Notes under the pieces: generated by a model
Databases searched by the model: none
What the model was told of the DNA's origin: nothing
What the model saw: the letters and a program-made list of their open reading frames with translations, nothing else
Source of the DNA: Methylobacterium sp. J-070
GTDB lineage: Bacteria; Pseudomonadota; Alphaproteobacteria; Rhizobiales; Beijerinckiaceae
NCBI RefSeq assembly: GCF_022829385.1
Contig: NZ_JAKSXX010000123.1
Location: 1-64,000, forward strand
Length of the DNA: 64,000 nt
Direction of reading: 5' to 3'
Translations under genes and position numbers: made by a program
Shown: positions 8,605-16,505 of the stretch, piece after piece
How the letters are laid out: every line of letters begins with the position of its first letter
Numbering within the stretch: the stretch's first letter is position 1

Positions 8605-9627
8605 TCAGAACTTGGTGACGATCGCCTTTGGCTCGGGCGTGGACTTCGGTGGCGCAACCCAGAGCGGTGCCGAGAGGGTCAGGTATGTCGCTGTGCCTTG
8701 GAAGCGGTTCTTGACGTCGAACTCGCGGTAAACCCTGACGTTCGTCGAGATCGGAATCTCGCCAGCGTGAAAGGTGTAGCCGATCTGGCCGCCCAAGGAC
8801 ACGACACGGCCCTTAAAGGAGCCGACTTTATCGCCCGATCCACTGTCCCCCGTAAGCTGATCGTAGAAATAGCCAACGAGGCCAACCGACAAGTCCTTGC
8901 TCAGGTACTTCGATGCCGACCACTCGACGTGGAACTCGGTACCGGTGAGGTAGTGTGTTGCAGGGTTGATCCAGTTGACCGTGATGCCGGGCACGACGGA
9001 GAGTTCGTAGCCCAGCGCCGGGTCGAGATAGGTGAGCGCGCCGCTGAGATCGAGGGCCGGGCGATTCAGCGCGATGTTGGACAACTGGCCATTCTCGAAT
9101 GAACCGGAGGGCACGACGCCGAGCACCGTCGCAGTCCAATGGAAATTGCCGGAATGCCAGCCCACGAAAGAGGCCAGATAGATGTCGCCGACGTTGAAGA
9201 TGGCATCGTGCTCGCGACCGGCGACGATGCGATCGATCCGGGGCGAGGACAGCACCGCTGCGGCGGCGACGTCGGGCGTGCCGAACGGAATGGTGACAGA
9301 GAAGCCGAGATTGCCGCCCAGGATCTCGATCGGCGTGACCCAAATCGGCGATGCAAAATTAGCACTAAAATCAATCTTGACGTTCGCGGCCACGACACCA
9401 CCGCCCTGGAATACACGGTTACCGCCAAGATAGCCTTGATAGAAGTAGGTTTCACTCTCGAAATAGAAGCCGGGCGGGGGTATCACCCCGGCGAGCGGGC
9501 CGCGATTGCCGAGCACGTAGATGCCTTGCGCATATTCAGCCGCTTGGACGTGCTCGGTTGCGGCAAAGGACAGGGCGCCCAACAAAGCTGCCGCAGCACA
9601 TTGGCCCACCGCTCCGACGTTTCGCAT
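8605..9627 (-). CDS. SphA / phenol MetA-pathway type outer-membrane protein
   Basis: Starting from the ATG at 9627 the product has 340 residues with a signal peptide (about 1-28, ending VQAAE). The mature part opens with GIYVLGNRGPLAGVIPPPGFYF, typical of the Phenol_MetA_deg (SphA, COG4313) family. The rest consists of alternating beta-strands compatible with an outer-membrane barrel (repeated Y/F-G-x patterns, LGGQIGYTFHAGEIPISTNV near the end). Relatives are thought to admit hydrophobic compounds, but no substrate is established. An upstream in-frame ATG at 9762 would place 45 unlikely residues before the signal, so 9627 is preferred. Confidence 0.85.
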   Translation of the reverse strand: MRNVGAVGQCAAAALLGALSFAATEHVQAAEYAQGIYVLGNRGPLAGVIPPPGFYFESETYFYQGYLGGNRVFQGGGVVAANVKIDFSANFASPIWVTPIEILGGNLGFSVTIPFGTPDVAAAAVLSSPRIDRIVAGREHDAIFNVGDIYLASFVGWHSGNFHWTATVLGVVPSGSFENGQLSNIALNRPALDLSGALTYLDPALGYELSVVPGITVNWINPATHYLTGTEFHVEWSASKYLSKDLSVGLVGYFYDQLTGDSGSGDKVGSFKGRVVSLGGQIGYTFHAGEIPISTNVRVYREFDVKNRFQGTATYLTLSAPLWVAPPKSTPEPKAIVTKF

Positions 9628-10124
9628 CGCGTCAGACCCCAATATACGAAGCTCAGAGTCACTTGATTTCGAAGCAAAATTGGCATAGTGTTTATTTTCT
9701 ATCAAGGGCCGGTTCGCCACGAATGCGTTTATATACTTGTAACTGATGTAAATTTGAGACACATACCGTTACGAAAATCGGATCATACGGTAAATGCGGT
9801 ACGTTATATAGCAATAGCGCGATTAAAAAAGAAGGTCACAGAAGTTAGTATAAGGCTTAGCGAATTGGATTCGTGATACTATTCGAGGCTATTCTACGGT
9901 GGCGCGCTGAATAAGCCGCGTCTGTCCACTTTGATCAGGCAGGAGGCTGCATCTTCTTCATGGTAGCATTCGCTCCGGCAGGGTTCGCCCGGCAGCTGCA
10001 ACGTTTGAGGACTTCAGGCGCGGTTTTGGCGTGCGCGATGGTGGCCACGGGCGCCAAAGCGGTCTGATTGTCCAACCGATGTATAAAACGCTTTCAGCAG
10101 CACAGTCCCTATAGGAGACGAAAG
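9628..10124. other. AT-rich intergenic region
   Basis: These 497 bases lie between the divergent SphA-like gene and the small secreted-protein gene. From about 9650 to 9890 the sequence is AT-rich, unlike its surroundings, and should contain the promoters. From 9900 to 10066 it is GC-rich again, with only short unsupported frames on both strands. No gene or RNA is recognised. Confidence 0.5.
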
Positions 10125-10415
10125 ATGTTTAAGTCATCGATCCCGCCGATCTTGCTATTGATCGTTGCATCGTCCGTTAAAGCCGAGGAGGTGCCGCGCT
10201 TCAACATCAAGGCAATCTGCGGCGAGGCACCTTCACTCGGTCAGAGCGGCCAAACTACCGATAAGGGCTGCATACATGACGAGACTCTGGCTCGAACACA
10301 GCTTGAACAGCAATGGCCGGGCTTCAAAGCGAACCGTCGCAGCGCCTGCGTTCAGGAAGTAAGTATCGGTGGTCCGCCAAGTTACGTTGCATTACTAACC
10401 TGTCTTCAGATGTAA
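10125..10415 (+). CDS. Small secreted protein, hypothetical
   Basis: This 96-residue product begins at an ATG preceded by AGGAGACGAAAG, a good ribosome site. A short signal peptide (PPILLLIVASSVKA, cleavage near residue 20) precedes a mature domain of about 76 residues with four cysteines (in IKAICGEA, TDKGCIHD, RRSACVQE, LLTCLQM). These are spaced for two disulfides in the periplasm. The line SACVQEV.IGGPPSYVALLTCL resembles many small conserved rhizobial secreted proteins of unknown function. It precedes the FGE/sulfatase genes by 93 bases and may be expressed separately. Confidence 0.7.
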   Translation: MFKSSIPPILLLIVASSVKAEEVPRFNIKAICGEAPSLGQSGQTTDKGCIHDETLARTQLEQQWPGFKANRRSACVQEVSIGGPPSYVALLTCLQM

Positions 10416-10508
10416 TATTATCATAAGGTCATTCAGCGTTGGCGTGTTAGTCGCCGTGCTAGTTATGCAATAAAAAGGAATACAGTCGATTAAAGCTAGG
10501 AATGAGAG

Positions 10509-11498
10509 ATGTCGGACGCTCCTTCTTTTGCGTTTGAGCGGCTCAGTCCCGAGCTATCTCGGAAGACGCGTGGGATGGAGTGGATTTCCAATGGAACGTT
10601 CTGTATGGGGTCGGATGGCCATTATCCTGAAGAAGCGCCGGCACACCGCGTCAGTGTAGACGGGTTCTGGATCGACGAGGCACCCGTCACCAATGGGCAC
10701 TTCAAGGCGTTCGTTCGCGCGACCGGCTATCGAACGGTAGCGGAAAGCCTTCCGGAGCCGAAGGACTATCCAGGAGCGCAGCCGGGCATGCTCTACGCTG
10801 GCTCACTCACCTTCTATCCGCCGCGAGAGCCCGGCGACAGGCGCGACTGGACTCGATGGTGGACTTTTCTGCAGGGCGCGAACTGGCGGCATCCCTACGG
10901 TCTCGGCAGTTCGATCAAAGGCCTCGACGATCATCCTGTCGTGCACGTCGCGCTACGCGACGCCGAGGCTTACGCTGCGTGGGTGGGCAAAGCTCTTCCG
11001 ACCGAGGCTGAATGGGAGTTCGCGGCCCGCGGCGGTCTCGATGGTGCCGAGTACGCTTGGGGCGAAGAATTTACGCCTGCTGGGCGTTTGATGGCCAACA
11101 CGTGGCAAGGCGATTTCCCACACCTCAACACGGCCCCGGACGCCTCCAAGCGCACGACACCGGTCGGCTCGTTCCCCCCGAATGGCTACGGTCTGGTCGA
11201 CATGATCGGCAATGTTTGGGAGTGGACCGCCGATTGGTACGGACCGACGCATCCGGTCGATGCCTCGAAGGCCTGTTGTATTCCTCGAAACCCGCAAGGC
11301 GGGCGCGAGCAGGACAGCGTCGACCCGCGCGATCCGCAGGTCGCAATCCCCTGCAAGGTCGTGAAGGGCGGCTCCCACCTGTGCGCGCCGAACTACTGCC
11401 GCCGCTATCGGCCAGCGGCGCGGCACGCGCAGCCCGTCGATACCTCCATGAGCCACGTCGGCTTCAGGTGTGTCCTGAGAGAGAGGGGTCAGTCATGA
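10509..11498 (+). CDS. Formylglycine-generating enzyme family protein
   Basis: A 329-residue member of the FGE/SUMF1 family, which oxidises a cysteine in sulfatases to the catalytic formylglycine. The fold signature is spread over the length: GMEWISNGTFCMGSD (about 22), PAHRVSVDGFWIDEAPVTN (about 45), WEFAARGG, GNVWEWTADWY (about 235) and GFRCVL at the end. The two active-site cysteines of aerobic FGE appear as GGSHLCAPNYCRRYR at about Cys292/Cys297, so it is probably active. It overlaps the sulfatase gene by 4 bases (ATGA), implying translational coupling with its likely substrate. AGGAATGAG precedes the start. Confidence 0.93.
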   Translation: MSDAPSFAFERLSPELSRKTRGMEWISNGTFCMGSDGHYPEEAPAHRVSVDGFWIDEAPVTNGHFKAFVRATGYRTVAESLPEPKDYPGAQPGMLYAGSLTFYPPREPGDRRDWTRWWTFLQGANWRHPYGLGSSIKGLDDHPVVHVALRDAEAYAAWVGKALPTEAEWEFAARGGLDGAEYAWGEEFTPAGRLMANTWQGDFPHLNTAPDASKRTTPVGSFPPNGYGLVDMIGNVWEWTADWYGPTHPVDASKACCIPRNPQGGREQDSVDPRDPQVAIPCKVVKGGSHLCAPNYCRRYRPAARHAQPVDTSMSHVGFRCVLRERGQS

Positions 11499-13189
11499 CG
11501 CACGATGACGCGCACCAAACGGCTCAAACGAGCTCCGCGCCGGAAAGCGCACTCAGTCGTCGCAACATGCTCCTGGCCGGCACTTCGCTCCTGGCGGCCG
11601 CCGGACTGACATTGAATCGAGCAGAGACCGCTCGCGCTCAGCAGCCCACGACGCCGACGGGGCAGAAGCCGAACATCATCGTCATCATGGGCGATGACAT
11701 CGGCATCTGGAACATCGGAGCCTATCATCGTGGCATGATGGCGGGACGGACGCCGCACCTCGACCGGCTGGCCTCCGAGGGCATGCTGTTTACCGACTAC
11801 TACGCCGAGGCGAGCTGCACGGCCGGGCGCGCGGCCTTCATCACCGGCGAGCTGCCGATCCGCACCGGCATGACCACGGTTGGCCAAGCTGGCGCCTCCG
11901 TTGGATTGCCCGCCGAAGCTGTAACCATCGCTACGGTTTTGAAGGGGATGGGCTACGCGACTGGGCAGTTCGGCAAGAACCACCTAGGGGACAAGAACGA
12001 GTTCCTGCCCACGGTGCACGGCTTCGACGAGTTCTTTGGCTACCTCTACCATCTCGACGCGATGGAAGACCCGGCCCACCCAGGCTACCCGCAGGAGCTG
12101 CTGGGTCAGGTCGGCCCGCGCAACATGATTCACTCCTGGGCGACGAACGTGGCGGATCCCGCCGACGATCCGCGCTGGGGCGTCGTCGGCAAGCAGAGGA
12201 TCGAGGACGCCGGGCCCCTCTATCCCAAACGGATGGAGACGGTGGACGACGAGATCCGCGACTTGGCGCTCGGCTTCATCGACCGGGCCAAGGCCGACGG
12301 CAAGCCCTTCTTCGTGTGGCTCAATCCGACCCGGATGCACGTCACCACCCACCTGTCACCGCAATATCAGGCCCTGCGCAACGCGAAGAACGGCTGGACC
12401 ATCCATGAGGCCGGCATGGCGCAGCTCGACGACGTCGTCGGGGCGGTGATGAAGAAGCTGGCCGACCTGGGCGTGGACGACAACACCATCGTGGTCTTTA
12501 CCACCGACAACGGCACCGAGGTCTTTACTTGGCCGGATGGCGGACAAACGCCGTTCGCGCAGTCGAAGGGCACGGTCATGGAGGGTGGCTTCCGGGCGCC
12601 GGCGATGATCCGGTGGCCCGGCAAAGTGCCCGCCGGGCAAATCCAGAACGGCGTCATTTCCGGCCTCGACTGGTTCCCCACCTTGGTCGCCGCAGCCGGC
12701 AACGCGGACATTGGTGAAGAACTGAAACGAGGCAAAAAGATCGGCGACGAGAATTATAAGGTACATCTCGACGGTTACAACCAGATGGATCTGATCTCCG
12801 GCAAGGGGCCGTCGAAGCGGAATGAGATCTGGTATTTCGGCGAAAGCGAACTCGGAGCGGTAAGGATCGGAGATTATAAATATCGTTTTATCGATCAACC
12901 CGCAGGTTGGCTTGGGGACAAGACCAAACCGGATGTTCCATACATTACGAACCTACGGCTCGATCCGTTTGAGCGTACAGGCTGGCCTGACAGCGGCACG
13001 AAGATCGGCACGCAGAACTACATGAACTGGTTTCTCTACGAGTTCTGGCGCTTCACCTTCGTCCAGCAGGAGGTGGAGAAACTTGCGATGACGGCCATTG
13101 AGTTCCCGCCGATGCAGAAGGGCGCGAGCTTCAACCTGGAAGCGGTCAAGGCGAAGATCCAGGCAGCCAGGGCGGCGATGGCGAAATGA
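11495..13189 (+). CDS. Exported type I sulfatase (arylsulfatase-like)
   Basis: The gene starts at the ATG overlapping the FGE stop and encodes 564 residues. The N-terminus carries a Tat-type signal (SRRNMLLAGTSLLAAAG, cleavage near TARAQQ at about 49). The sulfatase domain starts KPNIIVIMGDDIGIWN, with metal ligands Asp67/Asp68. The formylglycine site is CTAGR at Cys108-Arg112, an Ala variant of the usual CxPxR core, followed by GELPIRTGM. Further family motifs are FGKNHLGD and FTTDNGTEVFTWPDGG. It would hydrolyse sulfate esters in the periplasm, giving access to organic sulfate. The organic moiety is unknown. Confidence 0.93.
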   Translation: MTHDDAHQTAQTSSAPESALSRRNMLLAGTSLLAAAGLTLNRAETARAQQPTTPTGQKPNIIVIMGDDIGIWNIGAYHRGMMAGRTPHLDRLASEGMLFTDYYAEASCTAGRAAFITGELPIRTGMTTVGQAGASVGLPAEAVTIATVLKGMGYATGQFGKNHLGDKNEFLPTVHGFDEFFGYLYHLDAMEDPAHPGYPQELLGQVGPRNMIHSWATNVADPADDPRWGVVGKQRIEDAGPLYPKRMETVDDEIRDLALGFIDRAKADGKPFFVWLNPTRMHVTTHLSPQYQALRNAKNGWTIHEAGMAQLDDVVGAVMKKLADLGVDDNTIVVFTTDNGTEVFTWPDGGQTPFAQSKGTVMEGGFRAPAMIRWPGKVPAGQIQNGVISGLDWFPTLVAAAGNADIGEELKRGKKIGDENYKVHLDGYNQMDLISGKGPSKRNEIWYFGESELGAVRIGDYKYRFIDQPAGWLGDKTKPDVPYITNLRLDPFERTGWPDSGTKIGTQNYMNWFLYEFWRFTFVQQEVEKLAMTAIEFPPMQKGASFNLEAVKAKIQAARAAMAK

Positions 13190-13826
13190 TGACGACTCCC
13201 CGGCCAAAGCCGAAATTGCCCGACGGCTGACGAACGGCCGCTACGGAGGAGCGGCAACAGCGGGCCAAACGACTGTCATCGGTCGGTAGAGAACCATCTG
13301 CTTTTCCGGCTGACCGTCTCCGAAGCGGACCGGCGGCTTTCGGCCAGACTACGTCATGCCGGATCACCATCGCGCGCAGAACCGGACATTCGGCTTGGCG
13401 CCCATCCGAGTGCACTGACGCGAAGGGAGGCTTCACGCATGGGGTGAGGCGTGCGAGTCTGCGCCAGGGCTCAGACGGTATGCGTGCTCCCGAAACCGAC
13501 CTGATCCGCCCCCACTGGAGTGGTCCGCCCTGAGGTATGGCCTGCGGGCCAGGGTCACGGAAGCCAACGCCCAGATACCTAAGCCACGCAAATAGGCTCT
13601 GATGCCGTAACCCTCGAACGCCTCGACGCTGGCCGGGTCGGAGACGGCCGCACGATAGTCGCGCTTGTCCGGCGCGGGCTGGAGGCCTCGGGCGCAAAGA
13701 AACCCGCTCACGCATTCGGGGCCGGAACTCGATGATCAGGCTGGCCTGAACGCGCGCCGACAGACTTCGCGCGCCCAGGCCGACACACTACCCGCTCCTG
13801 CCGACAAACTTCCTGCGCTCGCACAA
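13190..13826. other. Intergenic region with a possible small gene
   Basis: These 637 bases lie between the sulfatase and the L,D-transpeptidase. On the minus strand a frame at 13433-13711 (92 codons) has a protein-like middle (SVEAFEGYGIRAYLRGLGIW), but it lacks a clear ribosome site and ends in low-complexity sequence. It could be a short gene or remnant, and no family is recognised. The inverse GTCCGCTT motif occurs at 13323-13330. Confidence 0.35.
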
Positions 13827-14387
13827 TCAGTCGCGCACGATCACCTGGGTGCCGACCCGGACGCGGTCGTAGAGATCGACCACGTCCTTGTTGGTCATGC
13901 GGATGCAGCCCGAGGAGACCGCCGCGCCCATCGTCTCGGGCTCGTTGGAGCCGTGGATGCGGTAGAGCGACGAGCCGAGATAGAGGGCGCGCGCGCCGAG
14001 CGGGTTGTCCTGGCCGCCGGCCATGTAGCGCGGCAGGTCCGGGCGCCGGGCCAGCATCTGCTGCGGCGGGCGCCAGTCCGGCCATTCCTTCTTCATGGTG
14101 ACCGTCTTGAGCCCGGACCACGAGAAGCCCTGCCGGCCGACGCCGACGCCGTAGCGGACCGCCGCACCGCCCCCGAGCACGTAGTAGAGCCGGCGCTGGC
14201 GGGTCGAGACCACGATGGTGCCGGGCTTCTCCCGGCCGGTCCACGCCACCGTCTCGCGGGGGATCGCTTGGCTGCGGAAGACGTTCAGGAAATCCGCGAT
14301 CGGGCCCCGGTCCAGCGGGTTGGCCGAAGCGGGGGCGCTCGCGAGCAGCAACCCCGCGAGCCCGAGCAGCGCGATCCGTCTCGACAT
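13827..14387 (-). CDS. L,D-transpeptidase (ErfK/YkuD family)
   Basis: A 186-residue exported YkuD-domain enzyme that makes 3-3 peptidoglycan cross-links or attaches proteins to the wall in the periplasm. The signal peptide is at about 1-24 (IALLGLAGLLLASAPASA). The catalytic domain shows IVVSTRQRRLYYVLGGG, GFSWSGLKTVTMKKEWPDW and the active-site block beginning with His145 (HGSNEPE), continuing to SSGCIRM with the nucleophile Cys161. The start at 14387 is favoured by GGATGGAG just upstream. It is divergent from the next gene and monocistronic. Confidence 0.92.
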   Translation of the reverse strand: MSRRIALLGLAGLLLASAPASANPLDRGPIADFLNVFRSQAIPRETVAWTGREKPGTIVVSTRQRRLYYVLGGGAAVRYGVGVGRQGFSWSGLKTVTMKKEWPDWRPPQQMLARRPDLPRYMAGGQDNPLGARALYLGSSLYRIHGSNEPETMGAAVSSGCIRMTNKDVVDLYDRVRVGTQVIVRD

Positions 14388-14618
14388 GGTCTCCATCCTC
14401 ATTCGCCTCGGACGGCCGCCTCGGCGGCTCCGGCCCGGTCTTCGGGCGAGCCCGCCCGGACTTCGCGGCAAGGTTGAGGCTTCCGGGGCAGGGCGGTCAC
14501 TTCCCGGCGCGCTGTCGATTCCGCGCAACACCGGCCCGGCCGTCCGGCGATGGGGGGCGATCCGCACGCGACGCCACGGGTGATTGAACCCGGCGACGGC
14601 CATGCTTATCTCGGGTTC

Positions 14619-15032
14619 GTGATCCGATCCGTCGCCTTCCTGGCCCGCCGCGCCGTGTGCTCGCCGCAGCGCCTCGCCCGCGGCCTTGCCGTTCTGGCGC
14701 TGCTCGTCCTCGCGGCGGCCGCGCTCGTCACGGCGCCGGCGCCCGCCCGGGCAGGGGCGGCGGAGGGGCCGTCCTGTTCGGTCGCCGGCCCGCGGGTCGC
14801 GGTCCTGTCGGGCGCGCCGGACGCGGCGCCCGAGGCCGCGCGGACCCTCTTCGACCAGACCGACCTGTGCGCCGCGGACAGCGAGATCCTCACCGAACTT
14901 GGGCTTCCGGATCCGCCCGCCGCGGCGCCGCGGCCGCGTCACACGGCGTCAGCCTCGTTCGGCTACACCTCCGATTCCCGGCCGCGCTCCGCCCCGGACG
15001 GCTCGCCGCACCGGCCGCCAAGGCTGGCCTGA
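14619..15032 (+). CDS. Hypothetical exported protein
   Basis: Read from a GTG at 14619 this gives 137 residues: a basic start, a hydrophobic stretch at about 23-42 (LAVLALLVLAAAALVTAPAP) ending APARA as a signal peptide, then a short mature part with two cysteines (PSCSVAG, TDLCAAD). A Pro/Arg/Ser-rich tail follows. No family is recognised. The ribosome site is weak, and an ATG at 14550 is also in frame. The signal-like start and a location divergent from the transpeptidase favour a real gene, but in such GC-rich DNA it could be chance. Confidence 0.45.
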   Translation: MIRSVAFLARRAVCSPQRLARGLAVLALLVLAAAALVTAPAPARAGAAEGPSCSVAGPRVAVLSGAPDAAPEAARTLFDQTDLCAADSEILTELGLPDPPAAAPRPRHTASASFGYTSDSRPRSAPDGSPHRPPRLA

Positions 15033-15188
15033 CGCGCCCCGGCCCCGCTGGCCGGGAAGACCGCGCGCCTCTAGCCTCGATCTTCGCCCATTGGCCCCGC
15101 GGCCGGTGACGAGATCCGCCCCGATGACGCGCGGCCTCCGTTCCGCGCCCGCCTCAGCAGACGCATGCTTCCAGGAGCGTCGGTAGCC

Positions 15189-16487
15189 GTGACCCGCAAT
15201 TCGCCCACCCCATTCTTCCCCGCCCCGCGCCGTGCCCTGGCCGCGGGAGCCGTCGCCCTGCTCCTCCTCGGCCTCGCCGCCTGCAATCCGAAGCAGGCGG
15301 CCGCGCCGGCCCCGCCCGTGCCGGAGGTGGGCTACGTCAGCGTGACCCCGCAGGCGATCCCCTATCTGCGCGACCTGCCCGGGCGCGTCGCCCCGATGCG
15401 CATCGCCGAGGTCCGCTCCCGGGTCTCCGGCCTCGTGGTGAAACGCCTGTTCGAGCAGGGCAGCCAGGTCAAGGAAGGCGACATCCTCTACAAGATCGAC
15501 CCCGCTCCCTTCGAGGTCGACTTGGCCAGCGCGGAAGCCGTGCTCGCCCGCCAGGAGGCCGCCCTCGTGCTGGCCCGCCAGCAGGCCGACCGGCTCGAGC
15601 AGCTCCTGTCCCGCGCCACCGCCAGCCAGGCGCAGTACGACGCCGCCTTCGCGGCCCGGAAGCAGGCCGAGGCCGAGGTCGCCGGCGCCAAGGCGGCCCG
15701 CGACCGGGCGCAGCTCAACCTCGGCTGGACCGACGTGCGCGCGCCGATCACCGGCCGGATCGGCCGGGCGCTGCTCACCGAGGGCACCCTGATCGAGCCG
15801 GGCTCCACGGGGGCGCTGGCCACGATCCAGCAGCTCGACCCGATCTACGTCGACATCACCCAGTCGGTGGGCGAGTTGAACCGCCTGCGCCGGGACCTCG
15901 CCAGCGGCGAGCTGGCGCGGCTGGAGGAGAACACCGCCAACGTCCACCTGATCATGGACGACAATTCCCTCTACCCGCTGGCCGGCCGCCTGCTGTTCTC
16001 GGACGTCACCGCCGACCCGAGCACCGGCCAGGTGACCCTGCGGGTGCAGTTCCCCAACCCGCACGACGAGCTGTTCCCCGGCATGTACGTGCGGGCGCGG
16101 ATCAAGCAGGGCATCGATTCCGACGCCATCGCGGTGCCGCAGCAGGCGATCCAGCGCACCGACGACGGCCGCGCCGAGGTCTGGGTGGTGCGCGCCGACG
16201 AGACCGTGATGCGCCAGCCCGTCGAGGTCGGCCCCGTGGTCGGCCCGAGCTGGCTGATCCGCTCGGGCCTCAAGGCCGGCGAGCGGGTGGTGGTCGACGG
16301 CTTCCAGAAGATCACCGTGGGCGCCAAGGTGAAGCCCCTCGACCAGAATCCGGTCCACGGCGAGACCGGCCCCAAGCACGATTCCGACGAGGCCCCCGAC
16401 GCGCCGGATGCCAAGAATGCGGGCTCCACGAATGCGGGCGACACGGCGGACGCCGCGCAGCGGGCTGCCGCTGCCCAGCGCCACTGA
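15189..16487 (+). CDS. RND efflux periplasmic adaptor subunit (lipoprotein)
   Basis: A membrane-fusion protein of 432 residues (GTG start at 15189 with AGGAG upstream; an ATG at 15165 is in frame). A lipobox LGLAAC places the lipidated Cys at 32. The biotinyl-like hinge (RIAEVRSRVSGLVVKRLFEQ), the helical hairpin (about 100-165, Gln/Ala/Arg-rich) and the WTDVRAPITGRIGRALLTEG segment identify the AcrA/MexE family. Together with the pump 18 bases downstream it forms the inner-membrane half of a tripartite drug exporter. No outer-membrane channel or local regulator gene is nearby. Confidence 0.94.
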   Translation: MTRNSPTPFFPAPRRALAAGAVALLLLGLAACNPKQAAAPAPPVPEVGYVSVTPQAIPYLRDLPGRVAPMRIAEVRSRVSGLVVKRLFEQGSQVKEGDILYKIDPAPFEVDLASAEAVLARQEAALVLARQQADRLEQLLSRATASQAQYDAAFAARKQAEAEVAGAKAARDRAQLNLGWTDVRAPITGRIGRALLTEGTLIEPGSTGALATIQQLDPIYVDITQSVGELNRLRRDLASGELARLEENTANVHLIMDDNSLYPLAGRLLFSDVTADPSTGQVTLRVQFPNPHDELFPGMYVRARIKQGIDSDAIAVPQQAIQRTDDGRAEVWVVRADETVMRQPVEVGPVVGPSWLIRSGLKAGERVVVDGFQKITVGAKVKPLDQNPVHGETGPKHDSDEAPDAPDAKNAGSTNAGDTADAAQRAAAAQRH

Positions 16488-16505
16488 CCGCGGAAGAACC
16501 CGACC

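Noticed and set aside
9961..10066. A 35-codon frame before the small secreted protein
   Set aside because: It has no ribosome site and no family resemblance; too short to support.
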